Part shown: piece by piece, positions 42,449-51,097 of the stretch
Layout: the number at the start of each line of letters is the position of its first letter
Numbering within the stretch: position 1 is the stretch's first letter
Assembly: GCA_025059775.1 (NCBI GenBank)
Contig: JANXCW010000007.1
Coordinates: 1-64,000, forward strand
DNA from: Armatimonadota bacterium
GTDB taxonomy: Bacteria; Sysuimicrobiota; Sysuimicrobiia; Sysuimicrobiales; Sysuimicrobiaceae
DNA: 64,000 nt
Direction: 5' to 3'
Translations under genes and position numbers: made by a program
Notes under the pieces: generated by a model
The model's database searches: none
Told to the model about the DNA's origin: nothing
What the model saw: only the letters and a program-made list of their open reading frames with translations

Positions 42449-43666
42449 ATGCGGATCTGCCTCCTCTGCCAGGAGTACCCGCCTGAGGTCAAGGGTGGCG
42501 GGATCGGCACGTACACGCACACCCTGGCTCGGGCGCTTGCACGCACCGGGTGCCGGGTACACGTGGTGGCCCGGGCCGTGGGTGTGCCGCGCAGCGAGCT
42601 GGAGGAAGGCGTGGTGGTGCACCGGGTGGCGTCGCCCCCGGACTTGCTCCGCAAAGCCGCGTGGCCATTCACGGGCCCGCAGAGCTTCCTCGACGCTTAC
42701 GCGCACTCCCGGGCCGCGGCCAGAAAGGTCCTGGAACTCTTCTGGGCCGAAGGCCTGGACGTGGTGCAGTCGCCCGAGCACGGAGCCGAAGGTCTGGCCG
42801 CGTTGCGGAGCTTGCCGCAGCTCCCGCACGTGGTGCGGCTCCACACCCCCCTCTTCCTGGTGCACGAGGCCGTGGGCCGCACGCTCAGCCCCGGCGCTTG
42901 GGTGGTGCACTTCATGGAGCGGGCGGCGGTGCGACGCGCCACCCTCAACACCTGCGCCAGCCGGGCCCTGGCCCTCGCGGTGGCGCGGCGGTTCGGGATC
43001 CGGCCCGGCCGCATCCGGGTGGTGCCCAACGCGGTGGACCCTGAACTGTTCTCGCCCGCTGCCTCCCCCCCTTCGGGCGAACCCTCGGTTCTGTACGTGG
43101 GCAAGCTCGCGCCCCTCAAGGGGGTCCTGGTCCTGGCAGAGGCCGTCCCTCGGGTGCTGGCGCGGGTTCCGGAAGCCCGGTTTGTGTGCGTGGGCTCCGA
43201 CCACACCACCCCGAGCGGTTCTACCCGGGAGTGGATGCGGCAGGTGCTGAGGAAAGCGGGAGCCGAGGGCGCTGTGCGGTTTCTGGACCCAGTCCCGCGG
43301 GCTGAGCTTGTGGACCTATACCGGCGCGCCCACGTGGTGGTGCTGCCCACCTACTGGGACAACTTCCCCAACACGGTGCTGGAGGCCCTGAGCTGCGGGG
43401 TTCCCGTGGTGGCCAGTGCCGCCGGCGGAATCCCGGAGATCGTCACCCACGGGCAGGAGGGGCTCCTCGTCCCGCCCGGGGATCCCGAGCGACTCGCGGA
43501 GTCGGTGGCCGCGCTCCTTCTCGACCCCGGCCGCCGTGCCGACATGGGGCAGGCGGCCCGGGACCGGGTGGTGCGGGAGTACACTCCGCACCGCGTGGCG
43601 CAGCGGACGCTCGAGATCTATGAGGAGGCCATGCGCCGCCACGCGGAGCTCCGGAGGAGCGCATGA
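42449..43666 (+). CDS. family 4 glycosyltransferase
   Basis: This enzyme (405 residues) is a GT-B retaining transferase. It begins MRICLLCQEYPPEVKGGGIG, the typical acceptor-side glycine loop, and contains VLYVGKLAPLKGVLVLAEAV and the EX7E region PTYWDNFPNTVLEALSCGVP. An AGAGGC site supports ATG 42449; ATG 42434 with a 4-base overlap is an alternative. It sits just before the ABC exporter genes. Confidence 0.9.
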   Translation: MRICLLCQEYPPEVKGGGIGTYTHTLARALARTGCRVHVVARAVGVPRSELEEGVVVHRVASPPDLLRKAAWPFTGPQSFLDAYAHSRAAARKVLELFWAEGLDVVQSPEHGAEGLAALRSLPQLPHVVRLHTPLFLVHEAVGRTLSPGAWVVHFMERAAVRRATLNTCASRALALAVARRFGIRPGRIRVVPNAVDPELFSPAASPPSGEPSVLYVGKLAPLKGVLVLAEAVPRVLARVPEARFVCVGSDHTTPSGSTREWMRQVLRKAGAEGAVRFLDPVPRAELVDLYRRAHVVVLPTYWDNFPNTVLEALSCGVPVVASAAGGIPEIVTHGQEGLLVPPGDPERLAESVAALLLDPGRRADMGQAARDRVVREYTPHRVAQRTLEIYEEAMRRHAELRRSA

Positions 43667-44508
43667 TCGGCACCCGTCCCCTACCGGAAGTGGTGATCCG
43701 GGCGGAGGATCCACCGCCAGGGTTGCTAGCGGGCCTGCGGGAGCTGGTGGCGCACCGGGAGTTGCTGTGGGCCCTCGGGATGCGGGAAGTACGGGTGCGC
43801 TACAAGCAGTCCCTGCTGGGGGTGGCGTGGGCCGCCATCCAGCCGCTTTTCATGATGTTCATCTTCACCGTGGTGTTTGGCCGGTTCGCACGGCTCCCGA
43901 GTGAGGGAGTCCCCTATCCCGTCTTCTCCTACACGGCCCTGCTGCCATGGAACTTCTTCTCCTCCGCGGTCTCCTCGGCCATCACCAGCGTGGCCGCCGG
44001 CGGCGCCCTCATCAAGAAGGTGTACTTCCCCCGGGCGGTGCTGCCCCTGGCGAGCATGGTCACCAGTGCCGTGGACTTCCTCGTCTCCGCGGGGGTGTTC
44101 GGGCTGCTGCTCGCCTTCTACGGGGTGTCCGTGAGCTGGCACGCCCTCTACCTGGTCCCCCTCCTCGTGCTCCAACTGACCTTCATGGTGGGGCTGTCGC
44201 TGCTGTTGGGTGCCTTCAACGCCTACTACCGGGACGTGCGCTACGTCCTGCCCATCGCCCTGCAGGTGTGGCTGTACGCCACGCCCGTGGTTTGGTCCAT
44301 GGCCATGGTGCCGGAACGCTACCGCGTGTGGTACGCGCTCCTGAATCCCATGGCTGCCGTCGTCGAGGGGTGGCGGGCCGCGGTGCTGCGGGCCTCGGCC
44401 CCCGATGGGCTGTTGGTGGCCGCCGCAGCCGCCACGGCCCTGGTCGCCCTCGTCGGAGGCTACCGGTACTTCCACTACGTGGAGCGCAACTTCGCGGACG
44501 TGATCTAG
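43663..44508 (+). CDS. wzm: polysaccharide ABC exporter permease (Wzm-like)
   Basis: This 281-residue protein has six membrane helices and the ABC2-type exporter layout. The N-terminal amphipathic RELLWALGMREVRVRYKQSLLG and WAAIQPLFMMFIFTVVFGRF are classic Wzm/TagG/KpsM features. It would form the channel that moves a lipid-linked glycan across the inner membrane, driven by the ATPase encoded 10 bases downstream. Start ATG overlaps the previous stop. Confidence 0.93.
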   Translation: MIGTRPLPEVVIRAEDPPPGLLAGLRELVAHRELLWALGMREVRVRYKQSLLGVAWAAIQPLFMMFIFTVVFGRFARLPSEGVPYPVFSYTALLPWNFFSSAVSSAITSVAAGGALIKKVYFPRAVLPLASMVTSAVDFLVSAGVFGLLLAFYGVSVSWHALYLVPLLVLQLTFMVGLSLLLGAFNAYYRDVRYVLPIALQVWLYATPVVWSMAMVPERYRVWYALLNPMAAVVEGWRAAVLRASAPDGLLVAAAAATALVALVGGYRYFHYVERNFADVI

Positions 44509-44518
44509 GGGGTCGCGG

Positions 44519-46966
44519 GTGAGCTACGCGGTGCGCTTCGAACGGGTTTCCAAGAGCTACCGGAAAGGGTCGGCCCGGTACCGGTCCCTCCGGGACGACC
44601 TCACGGCGCTGCTCACCCCCTGGTCGTGGGCGCGCAGGCGCGAGGAGTTCTGGGCCCTGCGGGACGTGAGCTTCGAGGTCCCCCGAGGGGGGGCCCTGGG
44701 GATCATCGGCCCCAACGGGAGCGGCAAGAGCACCACCCTGAAGCTCATCGCCCGCATCACCCACCCCACCGAGGGGGTCATCCGGATCCGGGGCCGGGTG
44801 GGCGCCCTCATCGAGGTGGGCGCCGGCATCCACCCGGAGCTCACGGGCCGGGAGAACGTCTTCGTGTACGGGTCCATCCTGGGCCTCCGGGCCCGGGAGA
44901 TCCGCCGCCGGTTTGACGAGATCGTGGCGTTCGCGGAGATCGGGCCCTTCGTGGACACGCCCGTCAAGCACTACTCCTCCGGGATGCAGGTACGGCTGGG
45001 ATTTGCCGTGGCCGCCCACATGGACGTGGACGTGCTGCTGGTGGACGAGGTGCTGGCCGTGGGAGATGCGGCGTTCCAGAGCAAGTGCCTGCGCCGCATC
45101 CGGGAGCTGCGGGACCAGGGCGTCACCATCCTGCTGGTGAGCCACCAGCTCGCGAACGTCCAGCGCATCTGCCCGGACGCCCTCCTCCTGGTCGGGGGCC
45201 GGATCGCGGCCCAGGGCCCGACCCCGGAGGTCATCGCCGCCTACTACCGCTACCTGGACGAAGCAGGCGCCTCGAGTCCGGACGCCGCCCTGCGTCCCGG
45301 AGTGCCGGCGCCACACAGGGACCACCCGGTGCAGATCACCGCGGTGCGCCTGATGGACCGTTCCGGACAGGAGCGGTCCGCGTTCCGGATGGGCGAGGAC
45401 CTGGTGGTCCGGGTGGAGTACGAGGCGCGGGAGCGCGTGGAGCGCCCACAGGTCTCCGTGAGCTTCAACAGCAGCGACTGGACGGTGTACACGGGCATGG
45501 ACACGAAAAACGAGGGGTTCAGTATCCCCGCCATGGAGGGTCGCGGGTGGGTAGATGTGGTGGTGCCGCAGCTGGGGCTTGGGCCGGGCCTGTACGAGGT
45601 GAATGTGGGGATCTGGGACGAGACCCTCACGGCCCCCTACGACTGGCGGTGGGGGATCCGCCGGTTCGTGGTGGACACCAACCGGGCCCTGTTCGCGGGC
45701 CGGTTCGTGCTCCCGCACACGTGGTCCTGGCAGGCCGCACCGGAACCCAAAGCCCCTGCGGCGACCACGGCCGCGCACGAACAGGGTCCCGCGGCCTTAG
45801 ACCGGTTCCAGCAGGCCCTGCTGGGCGCCCTGCACGCCTTCCTCAACGGTGAGTTCGTCGTGCCCTCAAGCCGCCGGAGGGAGCTGGCGCGGCCCGTGGA
45901 CCTCCGGGCCACCCGGGTGGCCTGGGATGTACTCCAGCAGCCGGTGGCAGCCCTCCGCCAACTCCAGGGAGCGCTGCCCGGCCGGGTTCGGGAGCTCGCG
46001 GAGGAAGGGGCGTCTGTGCGGTTTTTGCCCTTCGCGCGGGCGGCGGAGCTGCTCGCGGCGCTGTACCGGGAGCTCGACCGGCACCTCCGGGACGGTGCAG
46101 AGCCGGACCGGAAGGTGCGGGTGCTGCGGGCATTCGATCCTGCGACGTACCGGGAGCGGGGACTTGCGGCGGTGGTGCAGCTTGGGGAGTACGTGCGAGA
46201 AGAGCTCGCTCCTCACCTGCTTGGGTTTTACCTGCACGGAAGCCTCTCCACCCTGGACTACACCCCTTACTCGGACCTGGATGACCTCCTCGTGGTGCGG
46301 CGGGAAACGCTGCTGGATCCGGAGCGGCTTGCGGAGTGCGCGCGGCGCTGTGTGGAGGCCACGCGCTTTCTGTACGAGCACGACCCCCTGCAGCACCACG
46401 GCCACTTCGTCCTCACCGAGCTCGACCTCCACCGCTACCCGCCCGCTCATCTGCCAAGCGCGGTTTTGCCGTACACCACCGCGGTGGTAGGCCCCTCCGA
46501 GTTCCGGATCAGGGGCGAGGATGGAACGGAGGCCCGTAGGTGGCAGGCTGAGGAGATGGCAAGGCGCCTGGCGCGGCCCGGCCCTCCACCCCGCAACATG
46601 TGGGAGCTGAAGGACCTGTTGGCCCGGGTGATGCTGCTGCCGGCCCTGTACCTGGGAGCGTTGGGCGAGCCCTGCTACAAGAAGTTCGCGTTCGAGCGGG
46701 CTCGGCCCCACTTCGACGGAGCGTGGCGGGCGGTGGAGATCGCCACGGAGCTGCGGGCGCGGTGGTCCTACCGGCCGGGCCTGCGGGAGCACCTCCTGCG
46801 TGCGGTGGGTCTGGGGTACCTGCGGAACCCCGTCCTGTACCGGCGCCTCGTCGCCAGGCACGCACCACCGATCCCGCCCAAGCTAAACCGATACCTGGCC
46901 CTCACGGGCTTCTACGCAGAGGTGCGGCGGTTCGCCGCGCGGGCCCTGCAGCGCCTGGAGGGATAG
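44519..46966 (+). CDS. Wzt-like exporter ATPase fused to a nucleotidyltransferase domain
   Basis: This 815-residue protein joins two systems. Residues 1-255 are a Wzt ATPase: Walker A GPNGSGKS (64-71), signature YSSGMQVRL (152-160), Walker B LLVDEVLAVGD with Asp176-Glu177. Residues about 270-395 are a Wzt C-terminal beta-sandwich, which in relatives recognises the capped glycan. After an Ala/Pro linker (about 398-420), residues about 425-815 contain a polymerase-beta-like nucleotidyltransferase: GFYLHGS (Gly574, Ser575) and SDLDDLLV (Asp586, Asp588), followed by a helical C-terminal region. The metal-binding GS...DxD is intact. Reading frame is continuous and codon use uniform, so it looks genuine. 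It may couple terminal modification of the glycan to export. Confidence 0.88.
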   Translation: MSYAVRFERVSKSYRKGSARYRSLRDDLTALLTPWSWARRREEFWALRDVSFEVPRGGALGIIGPNGSGKSTTLKLIARITHPTEGVIRIRGRVGALIEVGAGIHPELTGRENVFVYGSILGLRAREIRRRFDEIVAFAEIGPFVDTPVKHYSSGMQVRLGFAVAAHMDVDVLLVDEVLAVGDAAFQSKCLRRIRELRDQGVTILLVSHQLANVQRICPDALLLVGGRIAAQGPTPEVIAAYYRYLDEAGASSPDAALRPGVPAPHRDHPVQITAVRLMDRSGQERSAFRMGEDLVVRVEYEARERVERPQVSVSFNSSDWTVYTGMDTKNEGFSIPAMEGRGWVDVVVPQLGLGPGLYEVNVGIWDETLTAPYDWRWGIRRFVVDTNRALFAGRFVLPHTWSWQAAPEPKAPAATTAAHEQGPAALDRFQQALLGALHAFLNGEFVVPSSRRRELARPVDLRATRVAWDVLQQPVAALRQLQGALPGRVRELAEEGASVRFLPFARAAELLAALYRELDRHLRDGAEPDRKVRVLRAFDPATYRERGLAAVVQLGEYVREELAPHLLGFYLHGSLSTLDYTPYSDLDDLLVVRRETLLDPERLAECARRCVEATRFLYEHDPLQHHGHFVLTELDLHRYPPAHLPSAVLPYTTAVVGPSEFRIRGEDGTEARRWQAEEMARRLARPGPPPRNMWELKDLLARVMLLPALYLGALGEPCYKKFAFERARPHFDGAWRAVEIATELRARWSYRPGLREHLLRAVGLGYLRNPVLYRRLVARHAPPIPPKLNRYLALTGFYAEVRRFAARALQRLEG

Positions 46967-48112
46967 GTGCGGGTCTACCGGGACGTGCAGCTCCTCACCC
47001 ATGCGGAGTACGTCCGGGTCCTGGACCGGTTCGTGGGATACGTGTCGCGACTGCCCCACGTGCGGGCCGTGCTCCGGTTCGGCAGCCTTCAGCACCCCGG
47101 GATCTCGGATCTGGACGTGCTCGTGGTGGTGGCAGACGACGCCGACGCATGGACCCTGGAGGGGATCCGGGCGGCCACCCAGGGATGGGCGCTGGCCCAG
47201 TACCTGTTTGCCCACCAGCCCCTGGTGGTACCCGAGGGCGAGGTGTCCCGGGTGCGGTGGGTGCATAGCCTCTACAGTCTGGAGCAGGTATGGGGTGCAC
47301 CCCTCCCCATCCCACCACCCCCCTCTGAGCTGGTCCCGTGGCTCGTCCTCGCGGAGTACGTGGACTTCACGTTTTCCGTCCGTTCCGTCCTGCGGTCCCT
47401 GGAGGGAGGGGACGTAGGATTGCGGGGTCTTTTGTTGCTTCTCACCTCCTGCGTCCACTCCCTGCGGTTGGCCGCGGACCTTCTTGGAGAACCGGTGCAC
47501 GAGGAGGCCGAGGAAATGGTGCAGCGGCTACGGAACCGGGCGTGTGAGGGGGTCGCGGATTTCCAGGGGGCAAAGGAAGCCACCACGGCGCTGGTGCGGA
47601 GGCTGCGGGAGGCAGATTGGAGCCTGGCGGAATTCCTGATGCAGAGCGGGGTGGTGGCCCCCGAGCCCGTACGGGAGTGCGTGCCGTGGGCGGACGGTCG
47701 GTACTACCTCTTCGAGTATCCCCCCCGCCACGGGAACTTCGCCGCCTCCACGTCCCTCGCGGGTCTGTGGTGGCGCCACGTGGGAGTAGATCCCCGGGTG
47801 GACGTCTACCCCGCCTTCTACCTAGCCCAGTTCTCCACCTATGCCCGCTCCCAGGGGCCCCTCGGCCGCGCCCACCGCCTCCTGTTCGGATCTCGTTTCG
47901 ACCGTCTGATCACCAGCCCCGCCTACACGGAGGTCCTGAGGGAGCGGATTGAAGTGGTGGAGCGGCTCTATCGGGTTGTGCGCCGGGGCAACCTGCTCCC
48001 GATGGTGCCTCTCGGCATCGGGTTCCACAGGCCCGAGGCGATCCGGCCGTCCCGCCGGCGTCGTTGGCTCCGTCCCCTCGTGCTGCGGCAGCTGCTGCGC
48101 GGAGGTAGGTGA
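46967..48112 (+). CDS. stand-alone nucleotidyltransferase-fold protein
   Basis: This 381-residue protein follows the Wzt fusion with no gap. Near its N-terminus it has another GS...DxD nucleotidyltransferase site: RFGSLQHPGISDLDVLVVV with Gly39, Ser40, Asp48 and Asp50. The rest (about 130-380) is mostly helical with a Trp- and Tyr-rich segment, and ends in a basic tail (RPSRRRRWLRPL). It differs from the fused domain in length and detail, so it is a second protein rather than a duplicate copy. GTG 46967 is the start. Possible activities are transfer of NMP or another group to sugar, phosphate or protein. Confidence 0.72.
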   Translation: MRVYRDVQLLTHAEYVRVLDRFVGYVSRLPHVRAVLRFGSLQHPGISDLDVLVVVADDADAWTLEGIRAATQGWALAQYLFAHQPLVVPEGEVSRVRWVHSLYSLEQVWGAPLPIPPPPSELVPWLVLAEYVDFTFSVRSVLRSLEGGDVGLRGLLLLLTSCVHSLRLAADLLGEPVHEEAEEMVQRLRNRACEGVADFQGAKEATTALVRRLREADWSLAEFLMQSGVVAPEPVRECVPWADGRYYLFEYPPRHGNFAASTSLAGLWWRHVGVDPRVDVYPAFYLAQFSTYARSQGPLGRAHRLLFGSRFDRLITSPAYTEVLRERIEVVERLYRVVRRGNLLPMVPLGIGFHRPEAIRPSRRRRWLRPLVLRQLLRGGR

Positions 48113-49005
48113 TGTTCTCCGTGGTCATCCCTACCTACAACCGGGCAAATACCCTCCGCCTCACCCTCCGGAGCGTGCTCGCCCAGCAGGCGGAGATCCC
48201 GTACGAGGTGATCGTGGTGGACAACAACTCCGCCGACCGAACCCGGGAGGTGGTGGAGGAGCTGGAGCGGGGAGCCCCCGTGCCGGTGCGGTATGTGCTG
48301 GAGCCGGTGCAGGGCTCCAGCGCGGCCCGCAACGCGGGGGCCGCGGCGGCCCGGGGCGGCATCGTGGCATTCCTGGACGACGACGTGGTGGCGCAGCCCG
48401 ACTGGCTCATGGCCCTCGCAGGCGCCTACGCTCAAGTTCCCGATGCCTGGGCCGTGGGGGGAAGGGTCACCCTCAGGTTCTCGGGTCCGCTTCCGGCGTG
48501 GCTTTCTCCCCTCGACGGGCTCGTGGCCAGCTACCTCAGCGAGCAGGACCTGGGGGACGGGCTTCTGCGGATCGAGTACCCCCGGGGCCTCATCAGCGCC
48601 AACCTCTCCGTCCGGCGGGAGGCTCTGGAACGGGTGGGCGGGTTCAGCGGGCGACTGGGGCGGTTCGGCAACCGGCTTTTGAGCGGCGAAGACCTCGAGC
48701 TGTGCCGGCGCATCCAGCGGGCGGGGGGAGAGGTGTACTACTGCGGCGGGGCCTGCGTGGCGCACCTGGTGACTCCGGAGCGGCTCACCCGAGCCTTCTT
48801 CCGCCGACGCGCCTACTGGCAGGGCCGTACGGAGGCGGTCTTCTCGCAGCGACGGGGGGTGGTGTCCGCGGCGGTCAAGGACGTGTTGAAGGCGGCGGCC
48901 CTGTACGCGACACAACAGCCGCAGCAGGCCCTGCGGCACGAGCTGGCGGCGTGGAAGACCCTGGGCTACCTGGTGGGGAGGATCCGGGAGGCAGGCGGGC
49001 TGTGA
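48112..49005 (+). CDS. family 2 glycosyltransferase
   Basis: This 297-residue GT-A enzyme begins MFSVVIPTYNRANTLRLTL. It has VVDNNSADRTREVV, the metal motif FLDDDVVAQPDWL, and an ED-containing acceptor segment LLSGEDLELCRRIQRAGG. The C-terminal 60 residues are helical and possibly membrane-associated. The ATG overlaps the preceding stop. Donor and acceptor are unknown. Confidence 0.9.
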   Translation: MFSVVIPTYNRANTLRLTLRSVLAQQAEIPYEVIVVDNNSADRTREVVEELERGAPVPVRYVLEPVQGSSAARNAGAAAARGGIVAFLDDDVVAQPDWLMALAGAYAQVPDAWAVGGRVTLRFSGPLPAWLSPLDGLVASYLSEQDLGDGLLRIEYPRGLISANLSVRREALERVGGFSGRLGRFGNRLLSGEDLELCRRIQRAGGEVYYCGGACVAHLVTPERLTRAFFRRRAYWQGRTEAVFSQRRGVVSAAVKDVLKAAALYATQQPQQALRHELAAWKTLGYLVGRIREAGGL

Positions 49006-49712
49006 TGCACCGGCTGCTCCTGTGTTTTGCGCAGGACCGCACCGCGGAGCTGGAGGCGGGCTCCACGCTGGTGCTGGCGCCGCACCCCGACGACGAGGTC
49101 CTGGGCTGCGGCGGGCTCATCGCCCGCAAGGTCCGCCGGGGCTTTCCTGTGTGGGTCGCGTACCTGACCGACGGGTGCCGGGGCGTCCGGGCAGACCCCT
49201 CGACCGCCGCGGCCCTGCGGGAGGGTGAGGCCCGGGAGGCAGCCGCGGTGCTGGGGGTATCCCCCCATCACCAGTTCTTCCTGCGGTTCCCCGACGGGCG
49301 GCTGTCGGAGTTCCTGGTCGCAGCGACAGAGCGGGTTGCGGCCCTCGTGCGGGAGCTGGGCGTCCGCCAGCTGTTTGCGCCGTACCGGCGCGAGTACCAC
49401 CCTGACCACCTGGCCGCCTACCGGCTGGCGCGCGCCTGCCTGCGCCCGGGCATGCGCCTGTACGAGTACCCCGTGTGGTTCGGCCCGTGGATGTGGCGGC
49501 GGCTGCGCGGGCGCGCCCGTGTGGTGGCCCTGAGCCACCTCCGGGACGCGGGGCGCGTGGTGCGGGCGGACGTGAGCGGGGTGTTGGAGCTGAAACGCCG
49601 CGCCCTCGGAGCCTACCGGTCGCAGGTGGCGGAGTTCGATTCGTCCGGGTGGGGGTCGGCCTTCCTCCGAGGGTTTCTGCAGCCGTACGAGCTGTTCTTC
49701 GAGGGGCCATGA
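49005..49712 (+). CDS. PIG-L/LmbE-family deacetylase
   Basis: This 235-residue protein has the zinc-site motif LVLAPHPDDEVLGCGG, with His and the two aspartates, and the distal EYHPDHLAAYRLA. Together these define PIG-L de-N-acetylases. Members remove acetyl from N-acetylglucosamine conjugates. In this setting it probably tailors an amino sugar of the polymer or of a lipid intermediate in the cytoplasm. It is coupled to genes on both sides by 1- to 4-base overlaps. Confidence 0.9.
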   Translation: MHRLLLCFAQDRTAELEAGSTLVLAPHPDDEVLGCGGLIARKVRRGFPVWVAYLTDGCRGVRADPSTAAALREGEAREAAAVLGVSPHHQFFLRFPDGRLSEFLVAATERVAALVRELGVRQLFAPYRREYHPDHLAAYRLARACLRPGMRLYEYPVWFGPWMWRRLRGRARVVALSHLRDAGRVVRADVSGVLELKRRALGAYRSQVAEFDSSGWGSAFLRGFLQPYELFFEGP

Positions 49713-51097
49713 GGGTGCTGTTTTTGACTTACGACCACCCCTTCCGCAATCGCAGCGGGGTGGCGGCGTACTGCCGCGACCTTCTGCAGGAGCTGGCAGG
49801 CCGTGGCATCGAGGTCGTACACCTGTACAGCTGCGAACGGGGTTGGACGCCGGGCCTGAAGCTGCGGCAGTGGACGGAGGGCGGAGTCCGGTTCGCCGCC
49901 GTGGTGAACTCTCCGGCTCCACCTGCCCTCTCCCCGGAGCGCCCGCTCCAGGACTGCGGCCACTCCGGCCTGGAGCGCCTGTTGGCTGGGTTCCTGCGGG
50001 ACGTGCGCCCGGACGTGGTGCACGTCCACACGTTGATGGGCTTCACGGGCTCCGTGGTACAGGTGGCCAAGCGCCTCGGGTTTCCCGTGGTCCTCACCTT
50101 GCACGACTTCTGGCCCCTGTGCGCCCGGGTCTCGCTCGTCCGGCCCGACGGCACGGCCTGCACGGGGCCTGAGGGAGGGGTGAACTGCGCCCGGTTCTGC
50201 GCCGGGAAAGACAGCCTGCGGCGCAGGGCGTACCGGAGGCTCATTGCCGCCCTCCCCCGAGGGACCGTGCGCAGGGCGGTCGAAGGAGGAGCGGAACTCT
50301 ACCTGCGGGCACGGGCGCGCAGTCCGCAGGAGGGGCAGGCCCGCTCCCACCGCGTCCCCCGGCTGCAAGAAGCCCGGGCCCACGGGGAGCGCGCGAGGCG
50401 CTTGCTGCAAGACCTCCTGGCCGCGGACCGGCTGCTCGCGGTCTCCCACTTCGTACGGGAAGCCTACGCGCGCCACGGGATCCCCCAGGACCGCATCACG
50501 GTGTTGCCCCTGGGCCTGGCCCTGACCGACCAGGTCCGCTGGCGGGTGCGGACCGCCAGGCACCCTGTGCGGTTCGGCTACCTGGGTCGCCTCTCGCCCC
50601 TCAAAGGCGCCCACCTCCTCGCGCAGGCCGCCGGGGGGGTTCCCGCGGACTCTGCCCGGTTCCTGTTTTTCGGGCCCGGCGGTCCCGCGCTGCGGGCGGA
50701 GCTCCAGCGGCTCGCAGGGAATCGTCCCCTGGAGTTCCGCGGGCCCTACCGCCGGGAGGACCTCCCCCGGGTGCTGGAGGAGATCGACGTGGCCGTCGTC
50801 CCCACCCTCTTCCAGGAGACCGTGGGCCTCACGGCCCTGGAGCCGCAGGCGGCGGGGATCCCCGTGATCGCCTCGGCCGCGGGAGCTCTTCCGGAGTGGG
50901 TCGCCCACGAGCACAACGGTCTCCTGTTCCCGCCGGGCGATGGGGAGGCCCTGCGCCGGCTGATCCTGCGGGTGGTGGAGGATCCGGAGCTCGTGAGCCG
51001 GCTCTCCGCCCAGACCCGCCCGCCCCGGTCCATGGCGGACCACGCGGAGGAACTCCTCGACATCTATGCGCAATGCCGGAGGGCGTGCCGTGTGTAG
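49709..51097 (+). CDS. family 4 glycosyltransferase (long form)
   Basis: This 462-residue GT-B enzyme opens MRVLFLTYDHPFRNRSGVAA. It has the HTLMGFTG and LTLHDFWPLC acceptor-side segments, then a cysteine-rich stretch (CTGPEGGVNCARFCAG) often seen in GT4 enzymes of this length. The donor side has YLGRLSPLKGAHLLAQA and PTLFQETVGLTALEPQAAG, where EX7E is present. The GTs of this cluster presumably build one repeat unit; linkage specificity cannot be read. Confidence 0.9.
   Translation: MRVLFLTYDHPFRNRSGVAAYCRDLLQELAGRGIEVVHLYSCERGWTPGLKLRQWTEGGVRFAAVVNSPAPPALSPERPLQDCGHSGLERLLAGFLRDVRPDVVHVHTLMGFTGSVVQVAKRLGFPVVLTLHDFWPLCARVSLVRPDGTACTGPEGGVNCARFCAGKDSLRRRAYRRLIAALPRGTVRRAVEGGAELYLRARARSPQEGQARSHRVPRLQEARAHGERARRLLQDLLAADRLLAVSHFVREAYARHGIPQDRITVLPLGLALTDQVRWRVRTARHPVRFGYLGRLSPLKGAHLLAQAAGGVPADSARFLFFGPGGPALRAELQRLAGNRPLEFRGPYRREDLPRVLEEIDVAVVPTLFQETVGLTALEPQAAGIPVIASAAGALPEWVAHEHNGLLFPPGDGEALRRLILRVVEDPELVSRLSAQTRPPRSMADHAEELLDIYAQCRRACRV

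Noticed and set aside
44216-45778. A 520-codon minus-strand frame opposite Wzm and Wzt
   Set aside because: Antisense of two well supported genes, without recognisable domains or ribosome site.
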